This document shows, piece after piece, positions 1-9,689 of a stretch of DNA of 64,000 nt (within the stretch, counting starts at the first letter, position 1; each line of letters starts with the position of its first letter). This stretch comes from Neorhizobium populisoli. Its GTDB lineage: Bacteria > Pseudomonadota > Alphaproteobacteria > Rhizobiales > Rhizobiaceae. Where the stretch lies: the NCBI RefSeq assembly GCF_019430945.1, contig NZ_JAHYCB010000005.1:310001-374000 (forward strand). The letters run 5' to 3'. The notes beneath the pieces are model-generated. The model did not search any database, was not told the DNA's origin, and saw only the letters and a program-made list of their open reading frames with translations. The position numbers were made by a program, and so were the translations under genes.

Positions 1-76
1 TTGGACGCCGACAGGGTTAGGTTCTTCAATCGCCCGGAAGGAATCGAGGCCGGGCTCTTTTCGGGCAGGTTTCGAT

Positions 77-1345
77 ATGGACAGATTGCGGATAGTCGGC
101 GGCCACAAGCTTCAGGGTGGTGTCACCATTTCCGGCGCCAAGAACGCGGCCCTACCCCAGATCGCGGCAACGCTGCTCAGCCCTTACCCGGTCGAGCTCA
201 CCAACCTGCCGCAGGTCAGCGATGTCGAGAACATGCTGGGCGTCGTGGCATTGCATGGTGCGGAAGTGACGCGCGCCGCCCATTCGACCATCATCGACGC
301 TCGGAACATCGTCTCGACGGAAACCACGTACGACACCGTGCGAAAGATGCGCGCCACCGTGCTGGTGCTCGGTCCGCTGCTGGCCCGTTTCGGCCAGGCG
401 CGTGTCTCGCTGCCCGGCGGTTGTGCCATCGGCGCCCGCCCCGTCGACATGCATATCAAGGCGCTGGCTGCGCTCGGCGCCACTATCGATATCGAAAACG
501 GCCTGATCGTTGCTTCCACGCCAAATACACCCGGCGGCGGTTTGAAAGGCGGCCGCATTGTGCTTGCCTCGCCCTCGGTCGGCGCCACCGAGACCGCGAT
601 GATGGCCGCGACCGCCGCCAAGGGCGAGACGGAAATCCTCAATGCCGCCCGCGAGCCTGAGGTCGCCGATCTTGCTGCCTGCCTGATCGCCATGGGCGCG
701 AAGATCGAAGGCGCCGGCACCCACCGCATCCTGATCGAAGGCTCGACCAGCTGGCAGCCGGCGAAACATCACGGCATTCCGGACCGCATCGAGGCCGGCA
801 CCTATGCGGTCGCCGCGGCGATCACCGGCGGCACGCTGGAACTCACCAATGCGCGGCTGGAAAACATGGCCGCAACCGTTCAGATGCTGGAATTCATGGG
901 CGTCAGCGTCTGGCCGAGCGATCGTGGTCTCGTCGTTTCGCGCGATGGCCCATTGCGGCCGACGGATATCACCACCGAACCCTATCCGGGTTTCCCGACC
1001 GACATGCAGGCACAGTTCATGGCGCTCGCCACCCAGGCGGACGGCGCCACGCTGATCCGCGAAACGGTGTTCGAAAGCCGCTTCATGCACGTGCCGGAGC
1101 TGATCCGGCTCGGCGCCAATATTTCCCTTCAGGGCACCACGGCCGTAGTGCGCGGCGGCCCGCCCCTGCGTGGTGCTCAGGTGATGGCGACGGATTTGCG
1201 CGCCTCCGTCTCCCTCGTTCTGGCGGGACTGGTGTCGAGCGGCGAGACCATCGTCAACCGCGTCTACCACCTCGACCGCGGTTACGAACAGCTTGATCGC
1301 AAGCTGAGACTTTGCGGGGCCGATATCGAGCGGATCAGCGCATGA
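77..1345 (+). CDS. murA: UDP-N-acetylglucosamine 1-carboxyvinyltransferase (MurA paralogue)
   Basis: This is a full-length MurA (422 aa), which transfers enolpyruvate from PEP to UDP-GlcNAc in the first committed step of cytoplasmic peptidoglycan precursor synthesis. Visible family marks are K22 in the AKNAA motif, the PEP-binding and fosfomycin-target cysteine C116 in [10 protein letters not shown], the DRIEAGT motif, the catalytic-Asp block [10 protein letters not shown], and the C-terminal DLRAS and HLDRGYE blocks, so it should be active. The reading frame is open to the window edge, but homology starts at this ATG. A TAG at 18-20 in another frame may end an upstream gene. It overlaps the kinase downstream by ATGA. 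Its place in a salvage operon, not a housekeeping cell-wall locus, suggests a second copy, but the genome-wide copy number cannot be seen here. Confidence 0.92.
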   Translation: MDRLRIVGGHKLQGGVTISGAKNAALPQIAATLLSPYPVELTNLPQVSDVENMLGVVALHGAEVTRAAHSTIIDARNIVSTETTYDTVRKMRATVLVLGPLLARFGQARVSLPGGCAIGARPVDMHIKALAALGATIDIENGLIVASTPNTPGGGLKGGRIVLASPSVGATETAMMAATAAKGETEILNAAREPEVADLAACLIAMGAKIEGAGTHRILIEGSTSWQPAKHHGIPDRIEAGTYAVAAAITGGTLELTNARLENMAATVQMLEFMGVSVWPSDRGLVVSRDGPLRPTDITTEPYPGFPTDMQAQFMALATQADGATLIRETVFESRFMHVPELIRLGANISLQGTTAVVRGGPPLRGAQVMATDLRASVSLVLAGLVSSGETIVNRVYHLDRGYEQLDRKLRLCGADIERISA

Positions 1346-2229
1346 CGACGACGCAGCAATACTTCCTTGGCGTCGATGGCGGCGGCACCGGCTGCCGCGC
1401 CCGCATCGAAGACGAAAGCGGTGCCGTGCTCGGCCAGGGCCTGTCCGGCCCCGCTACCACCCGCCTCGGTATCGAGGAGGCCTGGGCCTCCATCTCCCGC
1501 GCCTTCAATGCCGCGCTCGATGAATCGGGCCTCGGCCCGGATGAGATTTCCCGCACCCATGTGGGCATCGGCCTTGCCGGCATCGGCCGCATCGGCGCGA
1601 TCGAAGCATTGCGCGCTATTCCGCACCCTTTTGCCAGCGTCGATTTCGTCAGTGACGGAATGGGGGCCTGCCTCGGCGCCCATTCGGGCCGCGAAGGCGC
1701 AATCGTCATCGCCGGCACGGGCTCGATCGGCCTTGGGTTTGCCGAAGGTCGAAACCTCCGCGTCGGCGGCTACGGCTTTCCGATCTCGGATGAAGGAAGC
1801 GGCGCCGATCTTGGACTGAAAGCCGTTCAATTGGCGCTGCGCGCCAATGATGGCCGCATCGAAAAAACCGTCCTTCTGACAGAAGTCATGCAGCGTTTCC
1901 AGGGCGATCCAATGGAGGCTGTCGCCTGGATGGACCGCTCTTCGGCGACCGACTATGCAGCACTCGCCCCGATGGTCATGCGCCATGCGGACCACGGCGA
2001 TTCCGCCGGCCGCCGGATCGTCCAGAGCGCCGCGGAGCACATCGACACGCTAGTGCGCACGCTATTCGATCAGGGCGCTCCCCGCGTCACCCTGCTTGGC
2101 GGACTTTCGACCCCGCTCGAAGCCTGGCTGGCGCCGGATGTCCGCCGCCGGCTGAAGCCCGCCGATGGAGACGCCGTTTCCGGCGGCATCATCCTCGCCA
2201 GAAAATCCATCGGTGCGCTTCCGGCATGA
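1342..2229 (+). CDS. BadF/BadG-family amino-sugar kinase (N-acetylglucosamine kinase-like)
   Basis: The 295-aa protein belongs to the BadF/BadG/BcrA/BcrD ATPase fold that includes eukaryotic-type GlcNAc kinase and the clostridial MurNAc/GlcNAc kinase MurK. The phosphate-1 motif is GVDGGGTGCRARI near the N-terminus, the phosphate-2 region contains AGTGSIGLG, and a DEGSGADLG block follows. The start ATG overlaps the murA stop (ATGA), so translation is probably coupled. In this operon it most likely phosphorylates free GlcNAc or MurNAc released from imported muropeptides, feeding GlcNAc-6-P or MurNAc-6-P to MurQ and NagA. The exact sugar cannot be decided from the sequence. Confidence 0.85.
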   Translation: MTTTQQYFLGVDGGGTGCRARIEDESGAVLGQGLSGPATTRLGIEEAWASISRAFNAALDESGLGPDEISRTHVGIGLAGIGRIGAIEALRAIPHPFASVDFVSDGMGACLGAHSGREGAIVIAGTGSIGLGFAEGRNLRVGGYGFPISDEGSGADLGLKAVQLALRANDGRIEKTVLLTEVMQRFQGDPMEAVAWMDRSSATDYAALAPMVMRHADHGDSAGRRIVQSAAEHIDTLVRTLFDQGAPRVTLLGGLSTPLEAWLAPDVRRRLKPADGDAVSGGIILARKSIGALPA

Positions 2230-2251
2230 CCAGCGCGGGACATTGGCAATA

Positions 2252-2266
2252 GGAATAATATATTCC
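2252..2266. promoter_or_regulatory. Palindromic operator upstream of murQ
   Basis: GGAATAATATATTCC is a 15-base palindrome with perfect GGAATA/TATTCC arms around ATA, in the 150-base gap between the kinase and murQ. It lies just upstream of a TTGACT promoter element. A weaker GGAAT...ATCC pair follows at 2285-2298. An RpiR/MurR-type sugar-phosphate regulator is the natural guess, but no such gene lies in the window. Confidence 0.55.
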
Positions 2267-2275
2267 GAATATCGG

Positions 2276-2304
2276 TTGACTCATGGAATGGTTGATCCTA
2301 CTTC
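2276..2304 (+). promoter_or_regulatory. Putative sigma70 promoter for murQ operon
   Basis: TTGACT (2276-2281) and TACTTC (2299-2304) are separated by 17 bases. They sit downstream of the palindrome and about 75 bases before the murQ start. The -10 match is modest. Confidence 0.4.
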
Positions 2305-2379
2305 TTTTGAAAAAGCAGAGGAGCGTTCCGGCCTGTTCCCATGGCCTCCCGAACGCCCATCCGGAGGATAGATCAGGTC

Positions 2380-3303
2380 ATGAGCGACGCACAGTTGATG
2401 TCCGAGCTGGAAAGACTGGTTTCCGAAGACCGCAACCCCCGTTCCATGGACATCGATCTTCTGCCGACAATCGACGTGCTCCGGCGCATCAATGAAGAAG
2501 ACGGCAACGTGCCTACCGCCGTCAGCAAGGTCATTCCGGAAATCGCCGCCGCCGTCGACGAGATCGTCAAAGCGTTTCGCAAGGGCGGCCGGCTTGTCTA
2601 TTCCGGCGCCGGCACCAGCGGCCGCCTCGGTGTGCTCGACGCATCCGAATGCCCGCCGACCTTCAGCGTGCCGGAAGAAATGGTCGTCGGCCTCATCGCC
2701 GGCGGCGACCATGCACTGCGGCATCCGATCGAAGGTGCCGAGGACGATGTCGAACAGGGCCGCAAGGATCTTATCAAGATCAACCTGTCCGCCACCGACG
2801 TGCTAGTCGGCATCGCCTCCAGCGGCCGCACACCTTATGTCATCGGTGCGCTGAACTACGCAAAATCGATCGGTGCGAAGACGGTGGCACTGTCCTGCAA
2901 TCCGGGCTCGGCGATCGGCGACATTGCCGATATCGCTATTTCACCGGTGGTCGGCCCTGAAATTCTGACCGGCTCGACACGCCTGAAATCCGGCACCGCC
3001 CAAAAACTGGTTCTCAACATGCTGACGACCGCCAGCATGATCCGCATCGGCAAGACCTATCAGAACCTGATGGTCGACATGAATGCCAGCAACCAGAAGC
3101 TTCACGCCCGCGCCGCCCGCATCGTCATGCAGGCAACGGACTGCACGGCCGAGGAGGCGCGCCGGGTGCTCGATCTTACCAATAATGACGTGAAGCTCGC
3201 GATCTTGATCGCACTGACCGGAATGGATGTCGACGCGGCACGTGCAGCGCTTCAAAATGCCGGAGGCTTCCTTCGGACCGCGATAAATGGGAAGACAGCG
3301 TAA
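2380..3303 (+). CDS. murQ: N-acetylmuramic acid 6-phosphate etherase MurQ
   Basis: MurQ cleaves the lactyl ether of MurNAc-6-P to give GlcNAc-6-P and D-lactate in the cytoplasm. It is a SIS-domain protein of 307 aa from this start, the usual length. The sugar-phosphate loop [10 protein letters not shown] and the DASECPPT block are present. By alignment with the remembered E. coli protein, E90 and E121 match catalytic E83 and E114. ASGRTPYV and [12 protein letters not shown] blocks are also conserved. The ATG at 2380 is chosen because GGAGG stands at 2362-2366. An upstream ATG at 2341 would add 13 residues without a good ribosome site. It takes its substrate from AnmK, or from a MurNAc kinase, in the same cluster. 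Confidence 0.95.
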   Translation: MSDAQLMSELERLVSEDRNPRSMDIDLLPTIDVLRRINEEDGNVPTAVSKVIPEIAAAVDEIVKAFRKGGRLVYSGAGTSGRLGVLDASECPPTFSVPEEMVVGLIAGGDHALRHPIEGAEDDVEQGRKDLIKINLSATDVLVGIASSGRTPYVIGALNYAKSIGAKTVALSCNPGSAIGDIADIAISPVVGPEILTGSTRLKSGTAQKLVLNMLTTASMIRIGKTYQNLMVDMNASNQKLHARAARIVMQATDCTAEEARRVLDLTNNDVKLAILIALTGMDVDAARAALQNAGGFLRTAINGKTA

Positions 3304-3378
3304 AGCTGCGAAATGACAGGCCGGGCCCAGAGAGCCGACGGCCGAAGGCAAAACGGAACTCAATGAGGGAGAATTGAA

Positions 3379-4899
3379 ATGGGAAGGCACTTTTCGACTA
3401 AACTTCTGTCCGGACTGGCGCTTGCAACGGCGCTGACGGCTGCTGCAATCGCCTCGCCGGCCTCAGCCGCCAATCTGAAAATGGCTTGGAAGCAGGACGC
3501 AACTGGCCTCGATCCGCACAAGCAGCCGGCATTTTCGTCCATCCGTCTGCTGGAACTGATCTATGAACCGCTCGTCCGCTTCGACAAGAGCCTGACGATC
3601 GTACCAGCCGTCGCCGCATCCTGGGAATTTGCGCCCGATGCCAAGCAGCTGACGTTCAAGCTGAACCCGGCCGCCAAGTTCCAGGACGGAAAGCCGGTGA
3701 CCGCTGCCGACGTGAAGGCTTCCTTCGAGCGCGTGCTCGATGAAAAGACCGCTGCCGTCGCCCGCGCCAACTTCCTGTCGATCGCCTCGATCGAAACCCC
3801 GGACGACAAGACCGTCGTCTTCAAGCTTTCGCAGCCGGACGTGCCGCTGCTTGCCGCCATGGCCTCGATCAATGCCGCGATCGTCCCCGCCGCTGAAATC
3901 ACCGCCGGCACGATCGGCACCAAAGCGCTCGGCTCCGGCCCGTTCAAGCTCGACAAATGGGAGCCGAACTCCAAGGAAACGCTCTCCGCCAACAAGGACT
4001 GGGCCGGCGGCAAGGTCAATATCGACGGTATCGACATCAGCGTCCTGCCGGATGAGACCGCGATCCTCGCGGCACTGCGCACCAAGCAGATCGATTTCGC
4101 GCTGATCAACGATCCGCTGGTCGCGACCCTCGTGCCGAAGGAAACCAGCCTGATCCTGAACCGCGCGCCGGTTCTCGCTTACCACGTGCTGCAGCTCAAC
4201 GCCTCGCGCAAGCCGATGGACAATCTCGCTGTGCGCCAGGCGATCTCCTGCGCCGTCGACCGTCAGGACGTGCTCGACACGGCTTCCGTCGGTGAAGGCA
4301 AGGTGACGGGCCCGCTGACGATGCCGGGCTATACCAGCGATGCCTCGACGCTGTTCTGCTACAAGAAGGACCTTGCCAAGGCGAAGAAGCTGATGGCCGA
4401 TGCCGGCTTTGCAAACGGCTTCTCCGCCACCGTCATCGCCGCCAATGGCGAGCCGGCGACCGCTGCCGCGGAAGCCCAGGTTCTCCAGTCGCAGCTCGCC
4501 GAAATCGGCGTCAAGCTCAACATCAAGATGATGGAGCTGAACGTCTATGTCGACACCTGGCTGAAGGGCGATTTCGACATGGCGGTGGCGCTGAACGGCG
4601 GCCGTGCCGACCCGTACCCGATGTATAACCGCTACTGGACGAAGACCGGCAACCTGCAGAAGGTCGCGGGCTATATCGACGATACGCTGGACAGCCTGAT
4701 GCAGAAAGGCCGTGTCGAAACCGACGTCGCCAAGCGCAAGGTGATCTTCTCCGACCTGGAAAAGCACCTCGTCGAAGTCTCGCCATGGGTCTGGCTTTAC
4801 ACGTCCTACAGCTATACCGCCCAGCAGAAGACCGTCTCCGGATTTGAACCGACCCCGGAAGGTTCGCTGTTCGGTTTGACGAAGGTGAAGCTGAATTAA
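3379..4899 (+). CDS. Periplasmic peptide/muropeptide-binding protein, ABC family 5
   Basis: This 506-aa solute-binding protein is of the DppA/OppA/MppA class (SBP_bac_5). An N-terminal signal peptide of about 30 residues ends near ASPASAAN. The mature N-terminus has the family pattern of a stated ligand path (LDPHKQ, then LIYEPLVRFDKSL). GGGAG at 3366-3370 serves as ribosome site. It would capture the solute for the two permeases and fused ATPase downstream. Its neighbours (murQ, anmK, serine hydrolase) suggest anhydro-muropeptides or murein peptides as ligand. This is inference, since the fold binds many peptides and some sugars. Confidence 0.88.
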   Translation: MGRHFSTKLLSGLALATALTAAAIASPASAANLKMAWKQDATGLDPHKQPAFSSIRLLELIYEPLVRFDKSLTIVPAVAASWEFAPDAKQLTFKLNPAAKFQDGKPVTAADVKASFERVLDEKTAAVARANFLSIASIETPDDKTVVFKLSQPDVPLLAAMASINAAIVPAAEITAGTIGTKALGSGPFKLDKWEPNSKETLSANKDWAGGKVNIDGIDISVLPDETAILAALRTKQIDFALINDPLVATLVPKETSLILNRAPVLAYHVLQLNASRKPMDNLAVRQAISCAVDRQDVLDTASVGEGKVTGPLTMPGYTSDASTLFCYKKDLAKAKKLMADAGFANGFSATVIAANGEPATAAAEAQVLQSQLAEIGVKLNIKMMELNVYVDTWLKGDFDMAVALNGGRADPYPMYNRYWTKTGNLQKVAGYIDDTLDSLMQKGRVETDVAKRKVIFSDLEKHLVEVSPWVWLYTSYSYTAQQKTVSGFEPTPEGSLFGLTKVKLN

Positions 4900-4937
4900 T
4901 TCGGCAATCGCATGGGGGAGATCACGACCGTGAGGCA

Positions 4938-5086
4938 GCCTCCCCCTTCTCCCCAGCGGGGAGAAGTGCCGAGTAAAACGAGGCGATGAGGGGGCTCCGC
5001 TGTATGCCGCTCAATGGCGAGCCCCGAGCACTTGGCCCCTCATCCGACCCTTCGGGCCACCTTCTCCCCGCTGGGGAGAAGGGAAG
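4938..5086. repeat. RIME-like rhizobial intergenic repeat
   Basis: Two hairpins built on CTTCTCCCC...GGGGAGAAG (4946-4966 and 5061-5081) bracket about 95 bases including a CCCTTCGGG stem. This matches the arrangement remembered for Rhizobium-specific intergenic mosaic elements. It separates the binding-protein gene from the permease genes and could affect relative expression. Confidence 0.75.
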
Positions 5087-5112
5087 ATTCGACCGCTCAC
5101 TAAGGAGACCCC

Positions 5113-6075
5113 ATGAGCTACCTCGCCCGAAGGCTGTTGACCTTCCCGCTCGTCATGCTCGGGGTTTCCATCCTCGTGTTCTTCGCCATCCGCATGATCC
5201 CGGGCGATGCGATCACCGCCATGCTCGGCACCGAAGCGGGCCTTCTGACCCCCGCCCAGCGTGAATCGCTCGCGGCCTATTTCGGCATCGACCAGCCAAT
5301 CCTCATCCAATACTGGAAATGGCTGATCGGCGTTTTCCAAGGCAATCTCGGCATTTCCGTCATCCACGGCAAGCCGGTGCTCTCGATCATCCTCGAACGT
5401 TTTCCGCTGACCCTGCAACTCGCGCTGATGTCCATGGTCGTCGCGCTCGCCGTCGGCCTGCCGGCCGGCGTGTTTGCTGCGACCCGCAACGAAAAAGCCT
5501 CCGACCTCATCGTCCGAGTGCTTGCGATGATCGGCCAGTCGACCCCGAATTTCGTCGTCGGCCTGCTGATCATCTATGCCCTTTCCGCCGGCTTCGGCAT
5601 CCTGCCGACCATGGGCGAGTTCACACCTTTCCTGACCGATCCGCTGCGCAATCTCGGCCAGATGATCCTGCCGGCGATCACGCTCGGCTTCGCTTTCGCC
5701 GCCTCCGTCACCCGCATCTCGCGCTCCGCCATGCTCGACGTGCTCTCCGACGATTACGTCCGAACCGCCCGCTCCAAGGGCGTGCCGAAGCGTAGCGTCA
5801 TCTGGCGCCACGCGCTGCCGAATGCCCTGATCCCGGTCGTCACGCTCTCCGGCGTCGAATTCGGCTATCTGCTCGGCGGCGCGGTTCTGGTCGAACAGAT
5901 CTACGCCCTGCCCGGCCTCGGCCGCCTCGTTCTGGAAGCCATCCTGCAGCGCGATTACGCGCTGGTGCAGGGCTGCGTCCTGTTCATCGCCTTCAACTTT
6001 CTGGTGGTCAATCTGCTCGTCGATTTGCTTTACGTGACGCTCGATCCGCGCATCCGTCTTGGAGAAGGCGGCTGA
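5113..6075 (+). CDS. ABC transporter permease, DppB/OppB type
   Basis: This 320-aa inner-membrane permease has an N-terminal transmembrane helix (YLARRLLTFPLVMLGVSILV), a periplasmic loop with the typical ITAMLG...GLLTPAQRE stretch, and further hydrophobic segments. The cytoplasmic EAA-type loop DDYVRTARSKGVPKRSVIWRH couples to the ATPase. AAGGAG precedes the start. The stop overlaps the next permease start by one base (TGATG). It forms the heteromeric channel with the following gene. The peptide importer family is certain; the muropeptide substrate is inferred from the cluster. Confidence 0.9.
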   Translation: MSYLARRLLTFPLVMLGVSILVFFAIRMIPGDAITAMLGTEAGLLTPAQRESLAAYFGIDQPILIQYWKWLIGVFQGNLGISVIHGKPVLSIILERFPLTLQLALMSMVVALAVGLPAGVFAATRNEKASDLIVRVLAMIGQSTPNFVVGLLIIYALSAGFGILPTMGEFTPFLTDPLRNLGQMILPAITLGFAFAASVTRISRSAMLDVLSDDYVRTARSKGVPKRSVIWRHALPNALIPVVTLSGVEFGYLLGGAVLVEQIYALPGLGRLVLEAILQRDYALVQGCVLFIAFNFLVVNLLVDLLYVTLDPRIRLGEGG

Positions 6076-6914
6076 TGGGTATGCTGCGCGCCATTTTCTC
6101 CCATCCGAGCGGTCGCATCGGCGGTACCATCGTGCTGATCTATGTCGTCGTCGCCGTACTCGGCCTGTTCGACCTCACCCCGCATAACCCGCTGCAGCAA
6201 TACCGCATCGACCGGCTGCATGCGCCAAGCATCGTCTACTGGATGGGCACCGACCTCTTCGGCCGCGATGTCGCGAGCCGCCTTATGAAGGGCGTCGGCC
6301 AGTCCTTCCTCGTCGGCGTCTCCGCGGTGGCACTCGCAACCATCGCCGGCACCATTCTCGGGCTGACCGCCGCCTGGTTCGGCAGGCTCTGGGACGGGCT
6401 CGTGATGCGCATCATGGACGTGCTGCTCGCCTTCCCGGCCATCCTGCTCGCACTGCTCATTATCGCCATCGCCGGACCCGGCACCTGGACCAGCGTGGCG
6501 GCCATCGCCATCGTCTATACGCCGATCTTCACCCGCGTCGTGCGTGGCCCCGCGCTCTCGATCAAGTCGCGCGAATTCGTCGATGCGGCCCGCACCTTCG
6601 GCTCGAGCAAGAGCTATATCCTGACCCGCCACCTGCTGCTTAACCTGGTCGCGCCGCTGACGGTGCAGGTGACGCTGGCGCTCGCATGGTCACTTCTGAC
6701 CGAAGCCGGCCTTTCCTTCCTCGGCCTCGGTACCCAGCCGCCCGCCTCCTCGCTCGGCTTGATGCTGGCCGACAGTCGCAACCTGATGGAAACGGCGCCC
6801 TGGCTGCTGATCTTCCCGGCCATCGCGATCATGATCAGCATCCTCGGTTTCAATCTGCTCGGCGACGCATTGCGCGATATCCTCGACCCCAAGACGAGGA
6901 GCCGCACCGCATGA
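6075..6914 (+). CDS. ABC transporter permease, DppC/OppC type
   Basis: This 279-aa second permease has an N-terminal helix, the conserved HWMGTDLFGRD-like block (here YWMGTDLFGRDVASR), several membrane spans and the EAA loop SREFVDAARTFGSSKSYILTRH. It ends in the usual FNLLGDALRDILDP motif. It overlaps the upstream permease by one base and the ATPase downstream by ATGA. It pairs with the DppB-like subunit. Confidence 0.9.
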   Translation: MGMLRAIFSHPSGRIGGTIVLIYVVVAVLGLFDLTPHNPLQQYRIDRLHAPSIVYWMGTDLFGRDVASRLMKGVGQSFLVGVSAVALATIAGTILGLTAAWFGRLWDGLVMRIMDVLLAFPAILLALLIIAIAGPGTWTSVAAIAIVYTPIFTRVVRGPALSIKSREFVDAARTFGSSKSYILTRHLLLNLVAPLTVQVTLALAWSLLTEAGLSFLGLGTQPPASSLGLMLADSRNLMETAPWLLIFPAIAIMISILGFNLLGDALRDILDPKTRSRTA

Positions 6915-8650
6915 CCTCGCTTCTTTCCGTATCGAACCTCCGCGTCGGCTTCGGTCACGATCCTGCCAAGAACGAAATCGTCAAGGGCGTCAGCTTCGAC
7001 CTCGCCGCCGGCGAGACGATGGCGATCGTCGGCGAAAGCGGCTCCGGCAAGTCAGTGACCGCATTGTCCATCAACCGCCTCGTCGATTTCGGTGGCGGCA
7101 AGATCATCGGCGGCTCGATCAAGCTGACCCGCGTCGATGGCAGCGTGCTCGACATCACGGAAGCCAAAGAACCGGTGCTGGAAAAAATCCGCGGTTCGGA
7201 AATCGGCATGATCTTCCAGGAGCCGATGACTTCGCTCAACCCGGTCCTGTCGATCGGTACCCAGATCGAGGAGAGCTTTCGCCTGCATCGTGGCCTGACC
7301 GGCAGGCAGGCCACCGCCGCTGCCAAGGACGCGCTCGACCGCGTGCGCATCCCTGATGCGACCCGCCGCCTGAATTACGCACCGAACCAGCTTTCCGGCG
7401 GCATGCTGCAGCGGGTGATGATCGCTACCGCCCTTGCCTGCAATCCCCGCCTGCTGATCGCCGATGAACCGACGACCGCGCTCGACGTCACCGTGCAGGC
7501 GCAGATCATGGCGCTGCTCGGCGAATTGAAGCGCGAGACCGGCATGGCGATGATCTTCATCACCCATGACATCGGCCTCGTCGCCGGCATTGCCGACCAG
7601 ATCATGGTCATGCAGGCAGGCCAGGCGGTCGAACAGGGTGCGCTTTCTGAAGTCCTCGACCGGCCGCAGCACCCCTATACCCAACACCTCCTGAGCGCCG
7701 TGCCGCATTTCGAATCCGGTCGCGCCGCCCGCGCCGATTTCTCCCGCAAGGAGAAGGAAACGCCGGCTCTAGACGTCGATGGCCTTGTCGTACGCTTCAA
7801 GGTGAAAGGCAGCATGTTCAGCCGCGCCCAGGGCTCCGTCCACGCCGTCGAAAATGTCGGCTTCGACCTGATGCCCGGCGAAACGCTGGCCATCGTCGGC
7901 GAAAGCGGTTCCGGCAAATCCACAACCGCCCGCGCCATCCTCGGCCTCGTCAAACCGACCCGCGGCCGCTTCGCGACACACAAGGGCAGCATCACCGATG
8001 CGACCGATCCGGCAACGCAGATGGTGTTCCAGAACCCCTATGCCTCGCTCAACCCGCGCCTTCGGATCGACAGCATCCTCGCCGAACCCGTCATCGCCGC
8101 CGGTGGCCGAGTGACGAACGAGACGCGCGAAAAGATGAAAGCGCTGCTGAAGCGCGTCGGCCTGCCGGAAGACAGTCTGGAGCGTTACCCGCACCAGTTC
8201 TCCGGCGGCCAGCGCCAGCGCCTCTGCATCGCCCGTGCGCTGATGCTCAACCCATCCGTGGTAGTGCTCGACGAAGCCGTCTCCGCGCTCGACGTTTCGG
8301 TACAGGCCAAGGTGCTGGAACTGCTGGTCGATCTGCAGAAGGAATATGGCCTCGCCTATCTCTTCGTGTCGCACGACATGGCGGTGGTGGAGCGCATAGC
8401 CCATCGCATCGCCGTGCTCTACGCAGGCCAGATCGTCGAGATCGGCAATGCCGCCTCGGTTCTGTCCAACCCGCAACATTCCTATACCAAACGGCTGATT
8501 TCCGCCGTGCCGAGCATCGATCGCCGCAACCAGCATTTCGAGATCGACACCCGCCAAGTCCCGTCCCTCGTTCGCCCGCCGGGCTTTGAGCCGCCGGAAG
8601 CGCAGTGGCGGGAATTCGGGCCAGATCATCGGGCGAGAGCGGAGGCATGA
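6911..8650 (+). CDS. Fused double-ATPase of peptide-type ABC importer (DppD-DppF fusion)
   Basis: The 579-aa protein has two complete nucleotide-binding domains. Each has a Walker A (GESGSGKS), a signature (LSGGMLQR in the first, FSGGQRQR in the second) and a Walker B ([24 protein letters not shown]). This is the YejF/DdpF-style fusion that powers both halves of the importer. The ATG at 6911 overlaps the permease stop as ATGA. A longer upstream reading would run through the permease gene and is not used. In rhizobia a YejBEF-type importer is known for muropeptide uptake, which fits the murQ/anmK context, but orthology is not shown here. Confidence 0.92.
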   Translation: MTSLLSVSNLRVGFGHDPAKNEIVKGVSFDLAAGETMAIVGESGSGKSVTALSINRLVDFGGGKIIGGSIKLTRVDGSVLDITEAKEPVLEKIRGSEIGMIFQEPMTSLNPVLSIGTQIEESFRLHRGLTGRQATAAAKDALDRVRIPDATRRLNYAPNQLSGGMLQRVMIATALACNPRLLIADEPTTALDVTVQAQIMALLGELKRETGMAMIFITHDIGLVAGIADQIMVMQAGQAVEQGALSEVLDRPQHPYTQHLLSAVPHFESGRAARADFSRKEKETPALDVDGLVVRFKVKGSMFSRAQGSVHAVENVGFDLMPGETLAIVGESGSGKSTTARAILGLVKPTRGRFATHKGSITDATDPATQMVFQNPYASLNPRLRIDSILAEPVIAAGGRVTNETREKMKALLKRVGLPEDSLERYPHQFSGGQRQRLCIARALMLNPSVVVLDEAVSALDVSVQAKVLELLVDLQKEYGLAYLFVSHDMAVVERIAHRIAVLYAGQIVEIGNAASVLSNPQHSYTKRLISAVPSIDRRNQHFEIDTRQVPSLVRPPGFEPPEAQWREFGPDHRARAEA

Positions 8651-8652
8651 CG

Positions 8653-9678
8653 ATGGAAAACCAGATCGCAGACGCTGAACTGACCAACGTCTTCGACCGC
8701 ACCTTCAAACCGTTGGAACAGGCGATCACCGCCAAGCGCATCCCCGGCGGCATCCTCGGCATCGTCGATCTGAAACACGGCCGCATGACCCGCGCCATGG
8801 GCTCAGCCCAGATCGTCCCGACCGAACGGCCGATGACGCTGGAAACATGGTTCGACCTCGCCTCGCTGACCAAGGTCATCTTCACCACGACGCGCATCCT
8901 GAAGCTGGTTGACGATGGCGTCATCGATCTCGACGCCCCGATCGTCACCCATCTGCCGGACTTCCGCCAATACAATGCCGATGCCTGGGAGCGGAAGATC
9001 ACCTTCCGCCAGTGCCTGGGCCACCAAACGCCCTTCCCCGGTGTCGAGCCGATCTATACCTATGACCGCGACCCGGACTTGCTTCGCGCCTTCATACTGC
9101 AGCGTGAATGGCGCGCCGGCCCGCCGGTCTATTCCGATATCAACTTCATCCTGCTCGGTTTCGTGCTGGAACGGCTCGCCAAGGTGAAGACGATCCGCGA
9201 ACTCGATCCCGGCAAGGGTTTCGCCTGGTCCGCTGATCCGCAAAACACCGCCGCGACGGAAGATTGCGCCTTCCGCCATCGCGTCATCTCGGGCGAGGTG
9301 CATGACGAGAACTGCTTTGCCCTGCAAGGCTCCGGCCATGCCGGCCTGTTCGGGACGGTCACTTCGGTCCTCGATTTCGCGACAGGTCTTCTCGATGGCA
9401 CCGGCGCATCTGCCAACGCCCTGAAGCTGATGCAGACGCCGCTTTCCAACCGCCGCACCCATGGCTGGGAACATCCCTTCACCGACTGGTGGGGCGGTAG
9501 CCGCTGCAGCGTCAACACCATCGGCCATACGGGCTTTACCGGCGTCAGCCTGCTGGTCGATTTCGATCGTGGCCGCGCCGTCACCCTGCTCACCAACCGC
9601 GTTCACCCGACCCGCCATTTCGACAGCGGCATCCTGCCCTTGCGGCAGGCCGTTTGCGACCTGTTCAATCAAGCCTGA
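8653..9678 (+). CDS. Beta-lactamase-family serine hydrolase (YbbE/AmiE-like)
   Basis: This 341-aa PF00144-type protein carries all three active-site motifs: S71-LT-K74 (SxxK), Y160-S-D162 (YxN position) and H292-T-G294 (KTG position). The block [19 protein letters not shown] resembles the clade of Bacillus YbbE/AmiE, which removes peptide from MurNAc in a MurQ-linked operon. No signal peptide is visible, so a cytoplasmic enzyme is likely. It may cut the peptide from imported muropeptides before AnmK acts. GGAGG at 8641-8645 is 7 bases from this ATG but only 1 from the ATG at 8647, so 8653 is preferred. True beta-lactamase activity is less likely. Confidence 0.85.
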   Translation: MENQIADAELTNVFDRTFKPLEQAITAKRIPGGILGIVDLKHGRMTRAMGSAQIVPTERPMTLETWFDLASLTKVIFTTTRILKLVDDGVIDLDAPIVTHLPDFRQYNADAWERKITFRQCLGHQTPFPGVEPIYTYDRDPDLLRAFILQREWRAGPPVYSDINFILLGFVLERLAKVKTIRELDPGKGFAWSADPQNTAATEDCAFRHRVISGEVHDENCFALQGSGHAGLFGTVTSVLDFATGLLDGTGASANALKLMQTPLSNRRTHGWEHPFTDWWGGSRCSVNTIGHTGFTGVSLLVDFDRGRAVTLLTNRVHPTRHFDSGILPLRQAVCDLFNQA

Positions 9679-9689
9679 GGATCTCGATC

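Noticed and set aside
1..660. Frame open from the first base
   Set aside because: It lies in a different frame across murA and looks like a shadow; an upstream gene end at TAG 18-20 is possible but too short to support.
152..1270. Long reading frame antisense to murA
   Set aside because: It mirrors codon structure of a certain gene in high-GC DNA, and its translation has no recognisable motif.
3463..4767. Long frame antisense to the peptide-binding protein
   Set aside because: Composition is R/D/G/H-rich shadow type, and the opposite strand codes a clear family 5 binding protein.
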